From Fimbriimonadaceae bacterium (GTDB taxonomy: Bacteria > Armatimonadota > UBA10988), in assembly GCA_020850355.1 (NCBI GenBank), contig JADZEX010000030.1, positions 62,001-126,000 on the forward strand: DNA of 64,000 nt, read 5' to 3'. Below the pieces are notes generated by a model that had not been told where the DNA came from, did not search any database, and saw only the letters and a list, made by a program, of their open reading frames with translations. Shown here one piece after another: positions 45,861-54,283 of the stretch (positions are counted from its first letter, which is position 1; each line of letters begins with the position of its first letter). A program made the translations under genes and the position numbers.

Positions 45861-47228
45861 ATGCAGTTGGCGGTTCGCGAGGTCTATATGCCGGCGCACT
45901 TCGGGAACTCCTGGGAGTGCTTCGGCCGGCGCGAGATGCGGGAGTACCTGGCCGAGAGCGCCTGGTGGGGGTTCAACCGCTACAGCGACTGGTTCGACAC
46001 CATCGACCTCAGCGACCCCTATGCGCAGCGGCAGCACTACCAGATGGCGCACGCCCTGTGGGACCGCAAGCGGGCGGCCTTTCAGGCGGCGCAGGCGGCG
46101 GGGCTGGAGTGCGGCCTGGTGATCACGCCGAACCATGTGTGCGTCGATCAGGTCAGCCCGCAGACGGTTGCCGAGAAGGCCCATCCGGAAGTCTTCGGGC
46201 AGTTGGTCTGCCCCAGCAAGCCGGGAGTGCGGGAGCTGATCCTGCGGTTGTACGAGCACCTCTTCGCCGACCTGGCGGCCTGCGGAGTGCGGCTACGGGC
46301 CATCTCGCCTTGCCCCTACGACTACGGCGGCTGCACCTGCGCGCGCTGTCAGCCCTGGATTCTGACCTTCGCGGCGCTCTGCCGTGATCTGCTGGCGCTG
46401 GCCCGACGGCGGCATCCGGAGTGTGAGCTGCACCCGGTCGGCTGGTGGTGGAAGGAAGCCGAGCACGACCAGTTCGCCGACTGGTGCGACCGCGAGATGC
46501 CCGGTGCCGTGGCCTCGATCGCGCTGCACATCCCCTACGGCCAGCGCCAGCCGCCGCAGCGGATGTTGCCCTCCAACAGCCGCCTGCGCGCCTTTGTCCA
46601 CAACGGCTACGCCGACGCGGCCGAGCCGCGGGACGTCTACGGCAAGTGGGGGCCGGTGATCGCTCCGACCCGCCTGCCGGCGACCCTGCAGGCGCTCGCC
46701 GAGCGCGGTGCCAGCGGCTTCATGGCCTACAGCGAGGGCGCCTACGAGGATGTCAACCGCGCCATCCTGGCGGCGCTCTCGAGCGGCCGGGCGAGCGACG
46801 TGCCGGCGGTCCTGCGGGAGTACGCGCGGCGCTACTTCGGCGCCTCGGCGGCGGCGGCCAGCGAATGGGCCGAGTGGCTGCCAGCTTGGGCCGAGCCCTG
46901 GCGGGCCGACCCCACCACGCTGCGGCCGGTCTTCGAGGGGCTCGCCAAGGCCGCGCCGGATTCCTGGCGGCTGGCGCAGTGGCGCTGCAAACTGCGCCTC
47001 TTCGAGTTGCACCACGTGATCGGCGATGGTCCGGGCTGGTCGGCCGCCCGACGGGCCCTGGCGGCGGAGTGGCTGGACGTCACCGAAGAGCTGCAGCGCT
47101 GGGTCTGGCGCCTCGGGCCGCAGCGCCACATTTTCGGCGAGAAGTTCCTGATGCCGGGCTGGTTCGGCAGTTACCGCCAGGCGGTCGGCCTGCCAGGCGA
47201 GACCGGCGCCGTTGGCCGCGAGGTGTAG
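45861..47228 (+). CDS. DUF4838/glycosidase-like protein
   Basis: This 455-residue protein resembles the glycoside-hydrolase-like barrel of DUF4838 or alpha-glucuronidase relatives: WGFNRYSDWFDTID, ECGLVITPNHVCVDQ, PYDYGGCTCARCQPW (a characteristic Cys-x-Cys-x2-Cys loop) and SGFMAYSEGAYEDVNRAIL. No signal peptide. I chose ATG 45861 over an upstream ATG at 45834. It probably acts on a carbohydrate. It ends 46 bases before a DUF6807 gene, and the two likely share a pathway. Enzyme activity not assignable. Confidence 0.68.
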   Translation: MQLAVREVYMPAHFGNSWECFGRREMREYLAESAWWGFNRYSDWFDTIDLSDPYAQRQHYQMAHALWDRKRAAFQAAQAAGLECGLVITPNHVCVDQVSPQTVAEKAHPEVFGQLVCPSKPGVRELILRLYEHLFADLAACGVRLRAISPCPYDYGGCTCARCQPWILTFAALCRDLLALARRRHPECELHPVGWWWKEAEHDQFADWCDREMPGAVASIALHIPYGQRQPPQRMLPSNSRLRAFVHNGYADAAEPRDVYGKWGPVIAPTRLPATLQALAERGASGFMAYSEGAYEDVNRAILAALSSGRASDVPAVLREYARRYFGASAAAASEWAEWLPAWAEPWRADPTTLRPVFEGLAKAAPDSWRLAQWRCKLRLFELHHVIGDGPGWSAARRALAAEWLDVTEELQRWVWRLGPQRHIFGEKFLMPGWFGSYRQAVGLPGETGAVGREV

Positions 47229-47274
47229 CCCGAACGGCCCGGCCGGGCTATGATGACCGCGCGGAGTCGTTGCC

Positions 47275-48105
47275 ATGCCTATCTGCCGCTATGAGCCCCG
47301 TCGCCTGCAGATCGTCGACCATCGCGGGCAGCCGTTGTTGGTGCAGCACGCCCCCGGCGGCGGGCGCCCCTTCATCCATCCGTTGGCCCCGCCCGACGGC
47401 CGGGGCTGCCTGACCGAGGTGATGCCGGCGCACCACCTCTGGCAGATGGGGCTCTACACCGGCCTGCACGGCGTCAACGGCGTCGACTTCTGGACCGCCG
47501 GCCTGAGCAGCGCCGGCCTGGAGCACGACGGCACCTTCCACCCCGAACCGCTCAGTACGCCGCAGGTGAGCGGCGACTCCGTGGCCTGGACGGTGATCTG
47601 CGGTTGGCGGGCCCCCAGCGGGCAGTTGCTGCTGGTCGAGCGGCAGCACTGGTGCTGGCAGCCGCGCGGTGCGCAGACTCACCTCGATCTACGCTGGACG
47701 CTCAGCGCGGCGTGCGACGTGAGCTTCGACCAGTGCAGCTACGGCGGCCTGTTCCTGCGGCCGCCCTACCGCGACGGCCTGCCGGCGGTGGCGGTCGACA
47801 GCGCCGGACGCGACCGCGCCGCGGCCGAACAACAGCGCAGCCGCTGGGTCGCCGTGGCGCTGCCGCTAGACGGTCGCGACGACTTGGCGGGCGTCGCGAT
47901 CCTCGACCATCCGAGCAACCCGGCGCACCCGGTGCCCTGGCGCGTCGATGCGCAGTATGGGGTCAGCCCCAGCCGCTGCATCGCCGGCGGCTGGAGCCTC
48001 GCGCGCGGCAGCGCGGTGACCGAACGCTACCGCCTGGTGCTGTTCGCCGGCAGCCCGCAACCGGCCAGCCTGGCAGAGACCTGGCAAGACTGGGCGACCG
48101 CCTGA
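47275..48105 (+). CDS. DUF6807 (PmoA-like) family protein
   Basis: This 276-residue protein matches DUF6807: RPFIHPLAPPDGRGCLTE, HHLWQMGLYTGLHGVNGVDFW (split here), CSYGGLFLRPPYRD and VAILDHPSNPAHPVPW. The family is common in planctomycete-like bacteria near sugar-oxidation genes and has been called PmoA family by similarity only; methane oxidation is not implied. It is cytoplasmic, without signal peptide. A TATGAT box at 47249-47254 could be its -10. Its partner is the DUF4838-like gene upstream. Confidence 0.78.
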   Translation: MPICRYEPRRLQIVDHRGQPLLVQHAPGGGRPFIHPLAPPDGRGCLTEVMPAHHLWQMGLYTGLHGVNGVDFWTAGLSSAGLEHDGTFHPEPLSTPQVSGDSVAWTVICGWRAPSGQLLLVERQHWCWQPRGAQTHLDLRWTLSAACDVSFDQCSYGGLFLRPPYRDGLPAVAVDSAGRDRAAAEQQRSRWVAVALPLDGRDDLAGVAILDHPSNPAHPVPWRVDAQYGVSPSRCIAGGWSLARGSAVTERYRLVLFAGSPQPASLAETWQDWATA

Positions 48106-48159
48106 CCCACCCAGCCCCCTCCCCGCTCCGCTGCGATTCCTGTCACACCGCGGGAACTT

Positions 48160-48175
48160 ATACCCCACGGGGTAT
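48160..48175. promoter_or_regulatory. CsoR/CstR-type operator candidate
   Basis: ATACCCC-AC-GGGGTAT is a perfect 7-bp inverted repeat with AT-rich flanks, the type of G-tract palindrome bound by CsoR/CstR/FrmR-family repressors. It overlaps a possible -10 (TATACC, 48159-48164) and lies 29 bases before the DUF6132-thioredoxin start. No cognate repressor gene is present in the window. Confidence 0.6.
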
Positions 48176-48204
48176 GTTTGGGAGATCAGAGACGAGGGAC
48201 GGCG

Positions 48205-48774
48205 ATGACGAAACTGCTGGCCGGGGTGCTGGTGGGCGCGCTGCTAGGCTGGCTGTGGCACAAGGCCACGCTGCGCTGGACCGGCGGCGGTTGTCCGCTG
48301 CTCTGCTCGCCGTGGCGGGCGCTGCTGTTGGGCGGCCTGCTCGGTGCGTTGTGGAGCGGCGCCGGAACACCGCCGGCAGCGGTTGGCCGGCAGTTGGTCG
48401 CACCGCACCCGCAGGAGCAAGTGGCGATGACGACAACCAAGGCGGCGCCGGGGGTTCCGGTGCATGTCAACGAAAGCAGTTTCGAGCAGTTGGTGCGCAG
48501 CAGCAAGCAGCCGATCTTGCTGGACGCCTACGCTGACTGGTGCGGCCCCTGCCGGGTGCTGGCGCCGCAGTTGGAGACGGTGGCCAAGAACCTGGCAGGT
48601 GCGGCGGTGGTGGCGAAGTTCGACGTCGACGCCAACCCGCGGCTGGCCCAGCAGCTCGGCATCCGCAGCATTCCGGCGTTGTTCGTGATCCGCGACGGCA
48701 CGGTGGTCGACGGCTGGAACGGCGTCTCCGACGCGGCCGACCTCGAGGCCCGTGTCCGGCGGCACCTGCCGTAG
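48205..48774 (+). CDS. DUF6132-thioredoxin fusion protein
   Basis: This 189-residue protein has an N-terminal DUF6132 region of two membrane segments with Gly/Cys motif (VLVGALLGWLWHKATLRW; GCPLLCSPWRALLLGGLLG), a short Pro/Gln linker, then a thioredoxin domain (residues about 85-189) with active site WCGPC and the cis-Pro loop RSIPALFV. It would be a membrane-tethered thiol oxidoreductase. An internal ATG at 48427 has GGAG upstream and would produce the soluble thioredoxin part alone. It stands behind the CsoR-like operator and before a strong terminator. Confidence 0.88.
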   Translation: MTKLLAGVLVGALLGWLWHKATLRWTGGGCPLLCSPWRALLLGGLLGALWSGAGTPPAAVGRQLVAPHPQEQVAMTTTKAAPGVPVHVNESSFEQLVRSSKQPILLDAYADWCGPCRVLAPQLETVAKNLAGAAVVAKFDVDANPRLAQQLGIRSIPALFVIRDGTVVDGWNGVSDAADLEARVRRHLP

Positions 48775-48788
48775 CGCGCGGCCCGCTG

Positions 48789-48827
48789 CCGGCCCGTCGC
48801 CCCGTGGCGACGGGCCGGTGTTGTTTG
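48789..48827 (+). terminator. Intrinsic terminator after the thioredoxin gene
   Basis: A perfect 13-bp stem (48789-48801 with 48806-48818) closes a CCGT loop and is followed by TGTTGTTTG. It ends the DUF6132-thioredoxin transcript and insulates the ROK kinase gene. Confidence 0.85.
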
Positions 48828-48881
48828 GGGGGGCAGGGATCAGCCGCGGTCTGACCAACCCGCGATGAAGGTAGCAGGCAG

Positions 48882-49817
48882 ATGGCAGACAGATGCGTCG
48901 CGGCGGTCGACATCGGTGGTTCGCGGCTGAAGTTGGGTGTGGTCAACAGCGCTGGCGAGTTGCTGACGTCGGCCCGGGCGCCAGCGGCCGCCGAGGCGCC
49001 GGGGTTGCTCGGTCGGGTGGCCGACCTGCTGGCGCCGGCGGTCGCCGAGTACCAGCCGGCCGCGATCGGAGTCGCCACGGCGGGGGTGGTGGACCAGACC
49101 AGCGGCACGGTGATCGGCGGCACCGACAACTTGCCCGGCTGGCCCGGCACCGCGGTCGGGCCGGAACTGAGCGCCCGCTTCGGGGTGCCGGTGACGGTCG
49201 ACAACGATGTCAACGCGGCGGCCCTCGGCGAGTTCTGGCAGGGCGCCGGCCAGGGCGCCGATCCGCTGCTGGTGGTGCTGCTCGGCACCGGCCTCGGCGC
49301 CGGGCTGGTGTGCGGCGGACGCGTTTTTCGAGGGGCCCACGGCGCGGCGCTGGAAGCCGCCTACGAGGCCCTGCCGAACGTCCCGCCAGGTTATCTGCCC
49401 AATCCGCACGCGGCGGAGTGCTGCCTCGGCATCAACGGCCTAAAGCTGCTGATCCGCGAAGCCCGCGGCGTGGGGCGGCAGACCTACCTCAACGACTCGC
49501 TGTTCCGGATCGGCGACCTGTTCGCCTTCTCGGCGCAGGGCGACCAGTTGGCGCTGCAACTGCACTCGCAGATGGTCGCCGCGCTGGTGACGCTGCTGGC
49601 CAATCTCACCTACACCCTCGACCCGGCGCAGATTCTGCTGGGCGGCGGCGTGGTCGAAGCCGGCGGCGCGCCGCTCCTGCGGGCAGTCGAAACCAGCCTG
49701 CGCAAGCGGCTGACACCACCACGGCAGGAGTGGCTGCGGCTGGGCAGCGTCGAGCTGGGCGAAATGGCCGGCGTCTACGGCGCGGCGCGGCAGGCGCTTG
49801 ACCTGCTCGGCGGCTGA
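48882..49817 (+). CDS. ROK-family sugar kinase
   Basis: This 311-residue protein has the ROK ATPase fold: phosphate loop VDIGGSRLKLGVV, VATAGVVDQTSGTV, catalytic Asp in VDNDVNAAALGEFW and GTGLGAGLVCGGRVFRGAHG. The cysteine zinc motif CxCGxxGCxE of most ROK kinases is absent; CCLGINGLKLL occupies the place. It may phosphorylate glucose, N-acetylmannosamine or another sugar. It ends 2 bases before the convergent alcohol dehydrogenase. Substrate unknown. Confidence 0.88.
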   Translation: MADRCVAAVDIGGSRLKLGVVNSAGELLTSARAPAAAEAPGLLGRVADLLAPAVAEYQPAAIGVATAGVVDQTSGTVIGGTDNLPGWPGTAVGPELSARFGVPVTVDNDVNAAALGEFWQGAGQGADPLLVVLLGTGLGAGLVCGGRVFRGAHGAALEAAYEALPNVPPGYLPNPHAAECCLGINGLKLLIREARGVGRQTYLNDSLFRIGDLFAFSAQGDQLALQLHSQMVAALVTLLANLTYTLDPAQILLGGGVVEAGGAPLLRAVETSLRKRLTPPRQEWLRLGSVELGEMAGVYGAARQALDLLGG

Positions 49818-49819
49818 GC

Positions 49820-50860
49820 CTACCCGGCAATCAGCGGTCGCACGGCGCCACGGCAGTCGAACGCCCCGGGCGCCGCGGCCAACGGCAGCACCGGGCCGAG
49901 CAGTCTGCTGAAACCCCAGTGCCGGTCGCGTTGAGCAAGGTAGTCGACGGCGGTCGCCAGATCGCTCGGGTGGTAGTTGTGGAGGCCATCCAGCCGGCGG
50001 CAGCGGCGGACGAGCTGCTCGGCCGAGACTTCCAGCGGCGGCGCCGGGAAGACCGCGCCGACCCAGATGGTCTGCCCCCCAAGCCGCGGCAGCGCCAGGC
50101 TGGCCGCGACCGCCGTCGGGTGGCCACTGAAGTCGATGGCCACGTCGGCCCAGTCCGGCAGGTCGCTGGTCACCGCGGCCAGCGCCTGGCTGGCGCCAAA
50201 GCGGGCAACTTGCTCGCGGCGTGCCTCGTCTGGCTCGACAACGATCACCACCGCGCCGGCATCGGCGGCCATGGCGCTGGCCAGCAGACCCAGCATCCCC
50301 GCTCCGAACAGCAGCAGCCGCCGCCCGGCGAGGTCACCAGCCAGGCGCAGCGCGCCGGCGACCGTGCCGCCGGCGCAGGCCGCGGCGGCGCCCAACTCGT
50401 CCGGCAGACCCGCCGGCAACGCGACCAGCGCACTGCCGCCGCGCAGATGCACATGGGTCGCCAGCCCGCCGCTCAGACCCCACTCCGACGTCAGTGCGGC
50501 GTGGCCGTACTTGAACAGGCGGTCGCACTTCTGCGGCAGCCCGGAGTGGCAGTACCGGCACTCCCCACACGAGGCACAGAGCCCCCAGGTCAGCCGCTCA
50601 CCGACACCGACGGCGGTGCCATCGAGGTACCGCGGCGCCGGCTCGCCGACCGCGATCACCTCGCCGGCGGTCTCGTGCCCCAGAATCGTCGGCACGGGCG
50701 TCGGCCGCCGGCCGTGTCGCGTGTGCAGGTCGCTGCCGCAGAGCGTCGCGGCGGTGACCCGCACCAGGGCCTCGCCGGCGCCGAGCCGCGGCCAGTCGAA
50801 CTCGACCGCCCGCAGCGGCTGCTCCGGACCGTCGAAGACCCAGCCCCACGGTGGACGCAT
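49820..50860 (-). CDS. Phosphonate-catabolism-associated alcohol dehydrogenase (HpnZ-type)
   Basis: This 346-residue MDR dehydrogenase has a catalytic zinc motif TLCGSDLHTRHG, GHETAGEVI and structural-zinc CASCGECRYCHSGLPQKC, and a Rossmann site LLFGAGMLGLLAS. It resembles the TIGR03366 family of alcohol dehydrogenases that sit in phosphonatase operons. The ATG at 50860 has GGAGGAG before it. It follows phnW by 34 bases, so it probably handles a phosphonate-derived alcohol or aldehyde, for example in 2-hydroxyethylphosphonate use; the reaction has not been shown. Confidence 0.85.
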   Translation of the reverse strand: MRPPWGWVFDGPEQPLRAVEFDWPRLGAGEALVRVTAATLCGSDLHTRHGRRPTPVPTILGHETAGEVIAVGEPAPRYLDGTAVGVGERLTWGLCASCGECRYCHSGLPQKCDRLFKYGHAALTSEWGLSGGLATHVHLRGGSALVALPAGLPDELGAAAACAGGTVAGALRLAGDLAGRRLLLFGAGMLGLLASAMAADAGAVVIVVEPDEARREQVARFGASQALAAVTSDLPDWADVAIDFSGHPTAVAASLALPRLGGQTIWVGAVFPAPPLEVSAEQLVRRCRRLDGLHNYHPSDLATAVDYLAQRDRHWGFSRLLGPVLPLAAAPGAFDCRGAVRPLIAG

Positions 50861-50894
50861 CGTCTCTGCTCCTCCGGACGCAGCCACCGACCTG

Positions 50895-52010
50895 TCAGGC
50901 CGCCAAATCGTGGAACGTCTGGGCCAACGCGTCCAGCAGACGTTCGATGTCTTCGGCGAAGAGGTGGCCGATGGTGCCGATCCGGAAGGTCGGCGCCGCG
51001 CTCACTTTGCCAGGGTAGATCACAAAGCCGCGCTGCTTCAGCGCCGCGTAGAAGCGCTCGAAGGTGTAGCTCGGCCAGTCGGGCTCACGGAAGGCGGTGA
51101 TCACCGGGGAATGCAGCTCCGGCGGCAGCAGGGCCGCCACGCCGAGCGCGGCCAGCCCCGCCACCAGCCGCTGCTGGTTGGCACGGTAGCGGGCATGCCG
51201 GGCGGTGACCCCGCCCTCGGCCTGCAGCTCGGCGACCGCCTGCGCCAGCGCCCGGACCACGTGGGTCGGCGAGGTGTAGCGCCACTTGCCGTGACCGTCC
51301 TCCATCTCGCGCCACTGGTCCCAAAGGTCCAAACTGAGCGACCGTGCCCAGCCTGCGGTGGCAGCCAGGCGCCCGCGGCGAGCTAGCACGAACGCGCAGC
51401 CAGGCACCCCCTGCAGGCACTTGTTGGCCGACGCAATCAGGTAGTCGGCCTGCAACCCGTCCATCGACAGCGGCAGCCCGCCGAATGAACTCATCGCGTC
51501 AACGATGAAGCAGCGGCCGTGGCGCGCGACCACCTCGCCGACGGCGGCCGCCGGGTTGAGCATCCCGGTGGTGGTCTCGCAGTGCACCAGCGCCACGTGC
51601 GAGAGCTGGGGATCCGCGCGCAGCGCGGCGTTGATGTCGGCCGGGTCGACCGGGCAGGTCTCCGCGTAGCGCAGCACCTGGTGTACGATCCCCAGCCGCG
51701 CCGCGATCTCGCCGATCCGGCGGCCATAGGCCCCGTTATCGAGCACCAGCAGCTTGCCGTCGGGCGGGACGACGCTGCCGACCGTGGCCTCGACGGCGAA
51801 GGTCCCACTGCCCTGCAGCAGCACGGCGGTCACCTCGGCGGAGTCGCTGGCCAGCGCCACCAGGTCGGCGCGGAGCTGTTGCACCAGGTCGTGGTAGTCG
51901 CGGTCCCAGGTACACCAATCGCGCAACATCGCCGCCTTCACGGTCGGCGAGGTGCTGGCCGGGCCGGGGGTCAACAGCAGGTACGGCGCAGGCGGCACCA
52001 GGTCGCTCAC
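50895..52010 (-). CDS. phnW: 2-aminoethylphosphonate--pyruvate transaminase
   Basis: This 371-residue class V PLP enzyme converts 2-aminoethylphosphonate and pyruvate to phosphonoacetaldehyde and alanine. Motifs: LLTPGPASTSPTVKAAML near the start, GSGTFAVEATVGSVV, HCETTTGMLNP, DAMSSFGG, the PLP Lys in SANKCLQGVPG, and FRIGTIGHL at the end. It starts at GTG 52010, which overlaps the phnX stop (GTGA). Position between phnX and the alcohol dehydrogenase supports the assignment. Confidence 0.95.
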   Translation of the reverse strand: MSDLVPPAPYLLLTPGPASTSPTVKAAMLRDWCTWDRDYHDLVQQLRADLVALASDSAEVTAVLLQGSGTFAVEATVGSVVPPDGKLLVLDNGAYGRRIGEIAARLGIVHQVLRYAETCPVDPADINAALRADPQLSHVALVHCETTTGMLNPAAAVGEVVARHGRCFIVDAMSSFGGLPLSMDGLQADYLIASANKCLQGVPGCAFVLARRGRLAATAGWARSLSLDLWDQWREMEDGHGKWRYTSPTHVVRALAQAVAELQAEGGVTARHARYRANQQRLVAGLAALGVAALLPPELHSPVITAFREPDWPSYTFERFYAALKQRGFVIYPGKVSAAPTFRIGTIGHLFAEDIERLLDALAQTFHDLAA

Positions 52011-52816
52011 GGACGTTCTCCTTGCGCGACGCGCTCGGCCAGCAGCGGCAGCAGCAACGGCAGGTCGGCCACGGAGTCGATCACGGCGTGCGCGCCGGCC
52101 GCTGCGAGGGTCTCGGCCACGGCCGCCTGGCGCGTCTCGCGCTCGGCCGGCGTGAGGGCCGCGTACTCCCCGACGGTGCAGCCGACATCGTTGCTGGTGG
52201 CGGTCACCCCGATGCTCCAGCAGCCGGCGTTGAGCCCCTCTTCGATGTCGTGGATGGTGTCGCCGACCTTCACCACGGCGGCCGGCGGGTAGACCGCGAA
52301 CTGGCGCATCGCCTGGTGGATCATCCACGGCGCGGGCCGGCCGGCCGGGAAGTCGTCGGGGCAGAGCGGCAGGTCGGGACCGTAGCCCCGCGCGGCCAGC
52401 TCCGCATAGACGACGTCGGCCGCGGCGCGGAAGTAGCCGGTGGTGGTGGCGACGCGGATGCCCTGCGCCCGCACCCAGGCCAGCGTCTCCGGCCAGCCGG
52501 GCACCGCGTCGCAGTAGCGTCGCACCACGCTGAGCTGCCGCGGCACGAACTCGGTCTCGTAGAGCCGCTGGAGGTCGTCCTGATCGGGCTCCCGATGGTG
52601 CGCCGCGCGGAACTGCTCACGGGCTGCTGGCAGCGCCAGCAACGCCGCCAGATGGTCCTTCTTGGAGAGACCCATCGGTCCGCGGACGGTGGCATCGTCC
52701 AGCCTCATGCCAGCCGCCGCCAGCGTCTCGGCGAAGGCTGCCACGGGGGCACAGCAGCCATGGTCGATGGTCGTCCCGGCCAGGTCGCAGACCAGCAGAC
52801 GCAACGGACCAGCCAT
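52007..52816 (-). CDS. phnX: Phosphonoacetaldehyde hydrolase
   Basis: This 269-residue HAD enzyme cleaves the C-P bond of phosphonoacetaldehyde to acetaldehyde and phosphate. Motif I is VCDLAGTTIDHG with nucleophile Asp11, and the Schiff-base Lys52 lies in MGLSKKDH. Later motifs are TTTGYFRAAAD and KVGDTIHDIEEGLNAGCW. The ATG at 52816 overlaps the transporter stop by one base, and the stop overlaps phnW. Nothing in the sequence suggests loss of activity. Confidence 0.95.
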   Translation of the reverse strand: MAGPLRLLVCDLAGTTIDHGCCAPVAAFAETLAAAGMRLDDATVRGPMGLSKKDHLAALLALPAAREQFRAAHHREPDQDDLQRLYETEFVPRQLSVVRRYCDAVPGWPETLAWVRAQGIRVATTTGYFRAAADVVYAELAARGYGPDLPLCPDDFPAGRPAPWMIHQAMRQFAVYPPAAVVKVGDTIHDIEEGLNAGCWSIGVTATSNDVGCTVGEYAALTPAERETRQAAVAETLAAAGAHAVIDSVADLPLLLPLLAERVAQGERP

Positions 52817-54147
52817 CAGGTAACCTCCGCGCCGGGCAGGTTGGCCGCGCGCCAACGTCCTTCCTGCCGCCGCCAGTAGAGCAGGCCGGCAGTCAAGGTG
52901 ACCACCGCCACGCCGGTCAGCACGCCGAAGGCGGCCGACCAGCCGTGGTGTTCGGCGATCGTGCCGAGCCCGGCCCCGGCCAGCAGACCGCCGCAGTAGC
53001 CAGCGGAATCGACCAGCCCGGTGGCGGTCCCGGCACCGTGCTTGCCGCCGAGGTTCATCGCCACCACCCCCGAGAAGAGGGTGTAGGGACCAATCAGGAA
53101 GAACGACACGACGCACGTCAGCACCACCGCCAGGGCCGGTGCTCCCTCGGTCGGGGCCAGCGTCAGGACCAGCAGGCTGATGGCCAGCCCCACCAGCGAT
53201 GGCACCAGCACCCGGTGCAGCCGGCCGGGCAGCCGGTCGCCGCAACGGCCGGTGACCAGCGACGCCACCGCCCCAGTCAGTGGGAACAACATGCTCAGCA
53301 CCGCCGAATCGCCGGCCTGTTGGCCGGTGTGCTCGTACAGGAAAGTCGGCTGCCACTCTCGGAAGGTCTCGCGGATCAGCGTCAGGCCGAAGTTCATGAC
53401 GCCGATCATCCAGAACTCGGGACTGCGCAGGAAGGGCTGCACCAGGGCCCACCAGCCGCGCGGGTGCTCGTCGAGCGCGTACAGATGCTCCGCCGCTTCC
53501 GGCGGCACCTCGGCCCCCACTTCGTCGGGCGCATCGCGCAGCAGGCGGCTGACCAGCAACCCAATCCCCGCGAAGGTGACTGCCGCCAGCAGCATCACGG
53601 CCACCCAGTTGGCGCCGAGCTTGATGAAGATGCCGAGGTAAGCCTGGGCCAGGGCATCGCCCAAGAGGTAGCTGAGCGAGATCACGCCCATCACGCCGGC
53701 CAGTTGAGCCGGCGGGAACCAGCGCGCCGAGACCCCGGCCAGGGCCACCCAGCCCATCGACTGGACGTACCGGTTGGCCGCCCAGACCAGCGTCCAGCCG
53801 GTCAGCAGCACACCCAGCCCGTAGGCCGCCAAGGGCCCCAGCGCAGCGAACGCGACGGTGCAGGCGACCGAGCTGAAGATGCCCACCAGGAACATCCGCC
53901 GGCCGCCGAGCAGGTCGGCCGAGAGTCCATTGGTGACCTTGCCGATCGCATAGACCAACGTGCCGAGGGTCCCGATCCAGCCCAACGCCGCCTTGTCGAG
54001 CCCGAGCGGACCGTACTGCTCCAGCAGCAGCGGCTTGATCACACTGAAGTTGGACCGGCAGATGTAATAGCCGGCGTAGCCGATCAGCAGGGCGAGCAGC
54101 GTCTGCCGTCGCCAGCGGGCAGTGACTTCAGCGTTGAGACCCTCCAT
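52816..54147 (-). CDS. OPA-family MFS transporter, probable phosphonate uptake
   Basis: This 443-residue protein has 12 TMs with OPA/GlpT-like motifs: YAGYYICRSNFSVIKPLLL (Arg in TM1), GLSADLLGGRRMFLVG, RYVQSMGWVALAGVSARWFP and GPYTLFSGVVAMNLGGKHGAGTA. OPA carriers exchange organophosphates for phosphate; first in an operon with phnX and phnW, it likely imports 2-aminoethylphosphonate or phosphonoacetaldehyde precursors. ATG 54147 has GGAG six bases upstream; ATG 54165 is an alternative. Confidence 0.88.
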   Translation of the reverse strand: MEGLNAEVTARWRRQTLLALLIGYAGYYICRSNFSVIKPLLLEQYGPLGLDKAALGWIGTLGTLVYAIGKVTNGLSADLLGGRRMFLVGIFSSVACTVAFAALGPLAAYGLGVLLTGWTLVWAANRYVQSMGWVALAGVSARWFPPAQLAGVMGVISLSYLLGDALAQAYLGIFIKLGANWVAVMLLAAVTFAGIGLLVSRLLRDAPDEVGAEVPPEAAEHLYALDEHPRGWWALVQPFLRSPEFWMIGVMNFGLTLIRETFREWQPTFLYEHTGQQAGDSAVLSMLFPLTGAVASLVTGRCGDRLPGRLHRVLVPSLVGLAISLLVLTLAPTEGAPALAVVLTCVVSFFLIGPYTLFSGVVAMNLGGKHGAGTATGLVDSAGYCGGLLAGAGLGTIAEHHGWSAAFGVLTGVAVVTLTAGLLYWRRQEGRWRAANLPGAEVT

Positions 54148-54210
54148 GGCAAGCTCCACGACCATCCTCTTGCGAGGGCGTCACTGCCGTTTGAGGACGA
54201 CGTTTGGGTT

Positions 54211-54241
54211 GTGCGAGCAAGCGAAGTCGCCGGGCTCGCAC
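54211..54241. other. Inverted repeat in the divergent phn intergenic region
   Basis: GTGCGAGC (54211-54218) and GCTCGCAC (54234-54241) are perfect 8-bp arms 15 bases apart. They lie between the phosphonate operon and the saccharopine-dehydrogenase-like gene and could be a shared operator. Confidence 0.45.
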
Positions 54242-54283
54242 GATCTGCACGCACTGCCAGCACACTGGGGCTGGGAGTGGGCG

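Noticed and set aside
47275-48105. Particulate methane monooxygenase subunit
   Set aside because: The PmoA family name for DUF6807 is based on annotation only; membrane helices and copper ligands of pMMO are absent.
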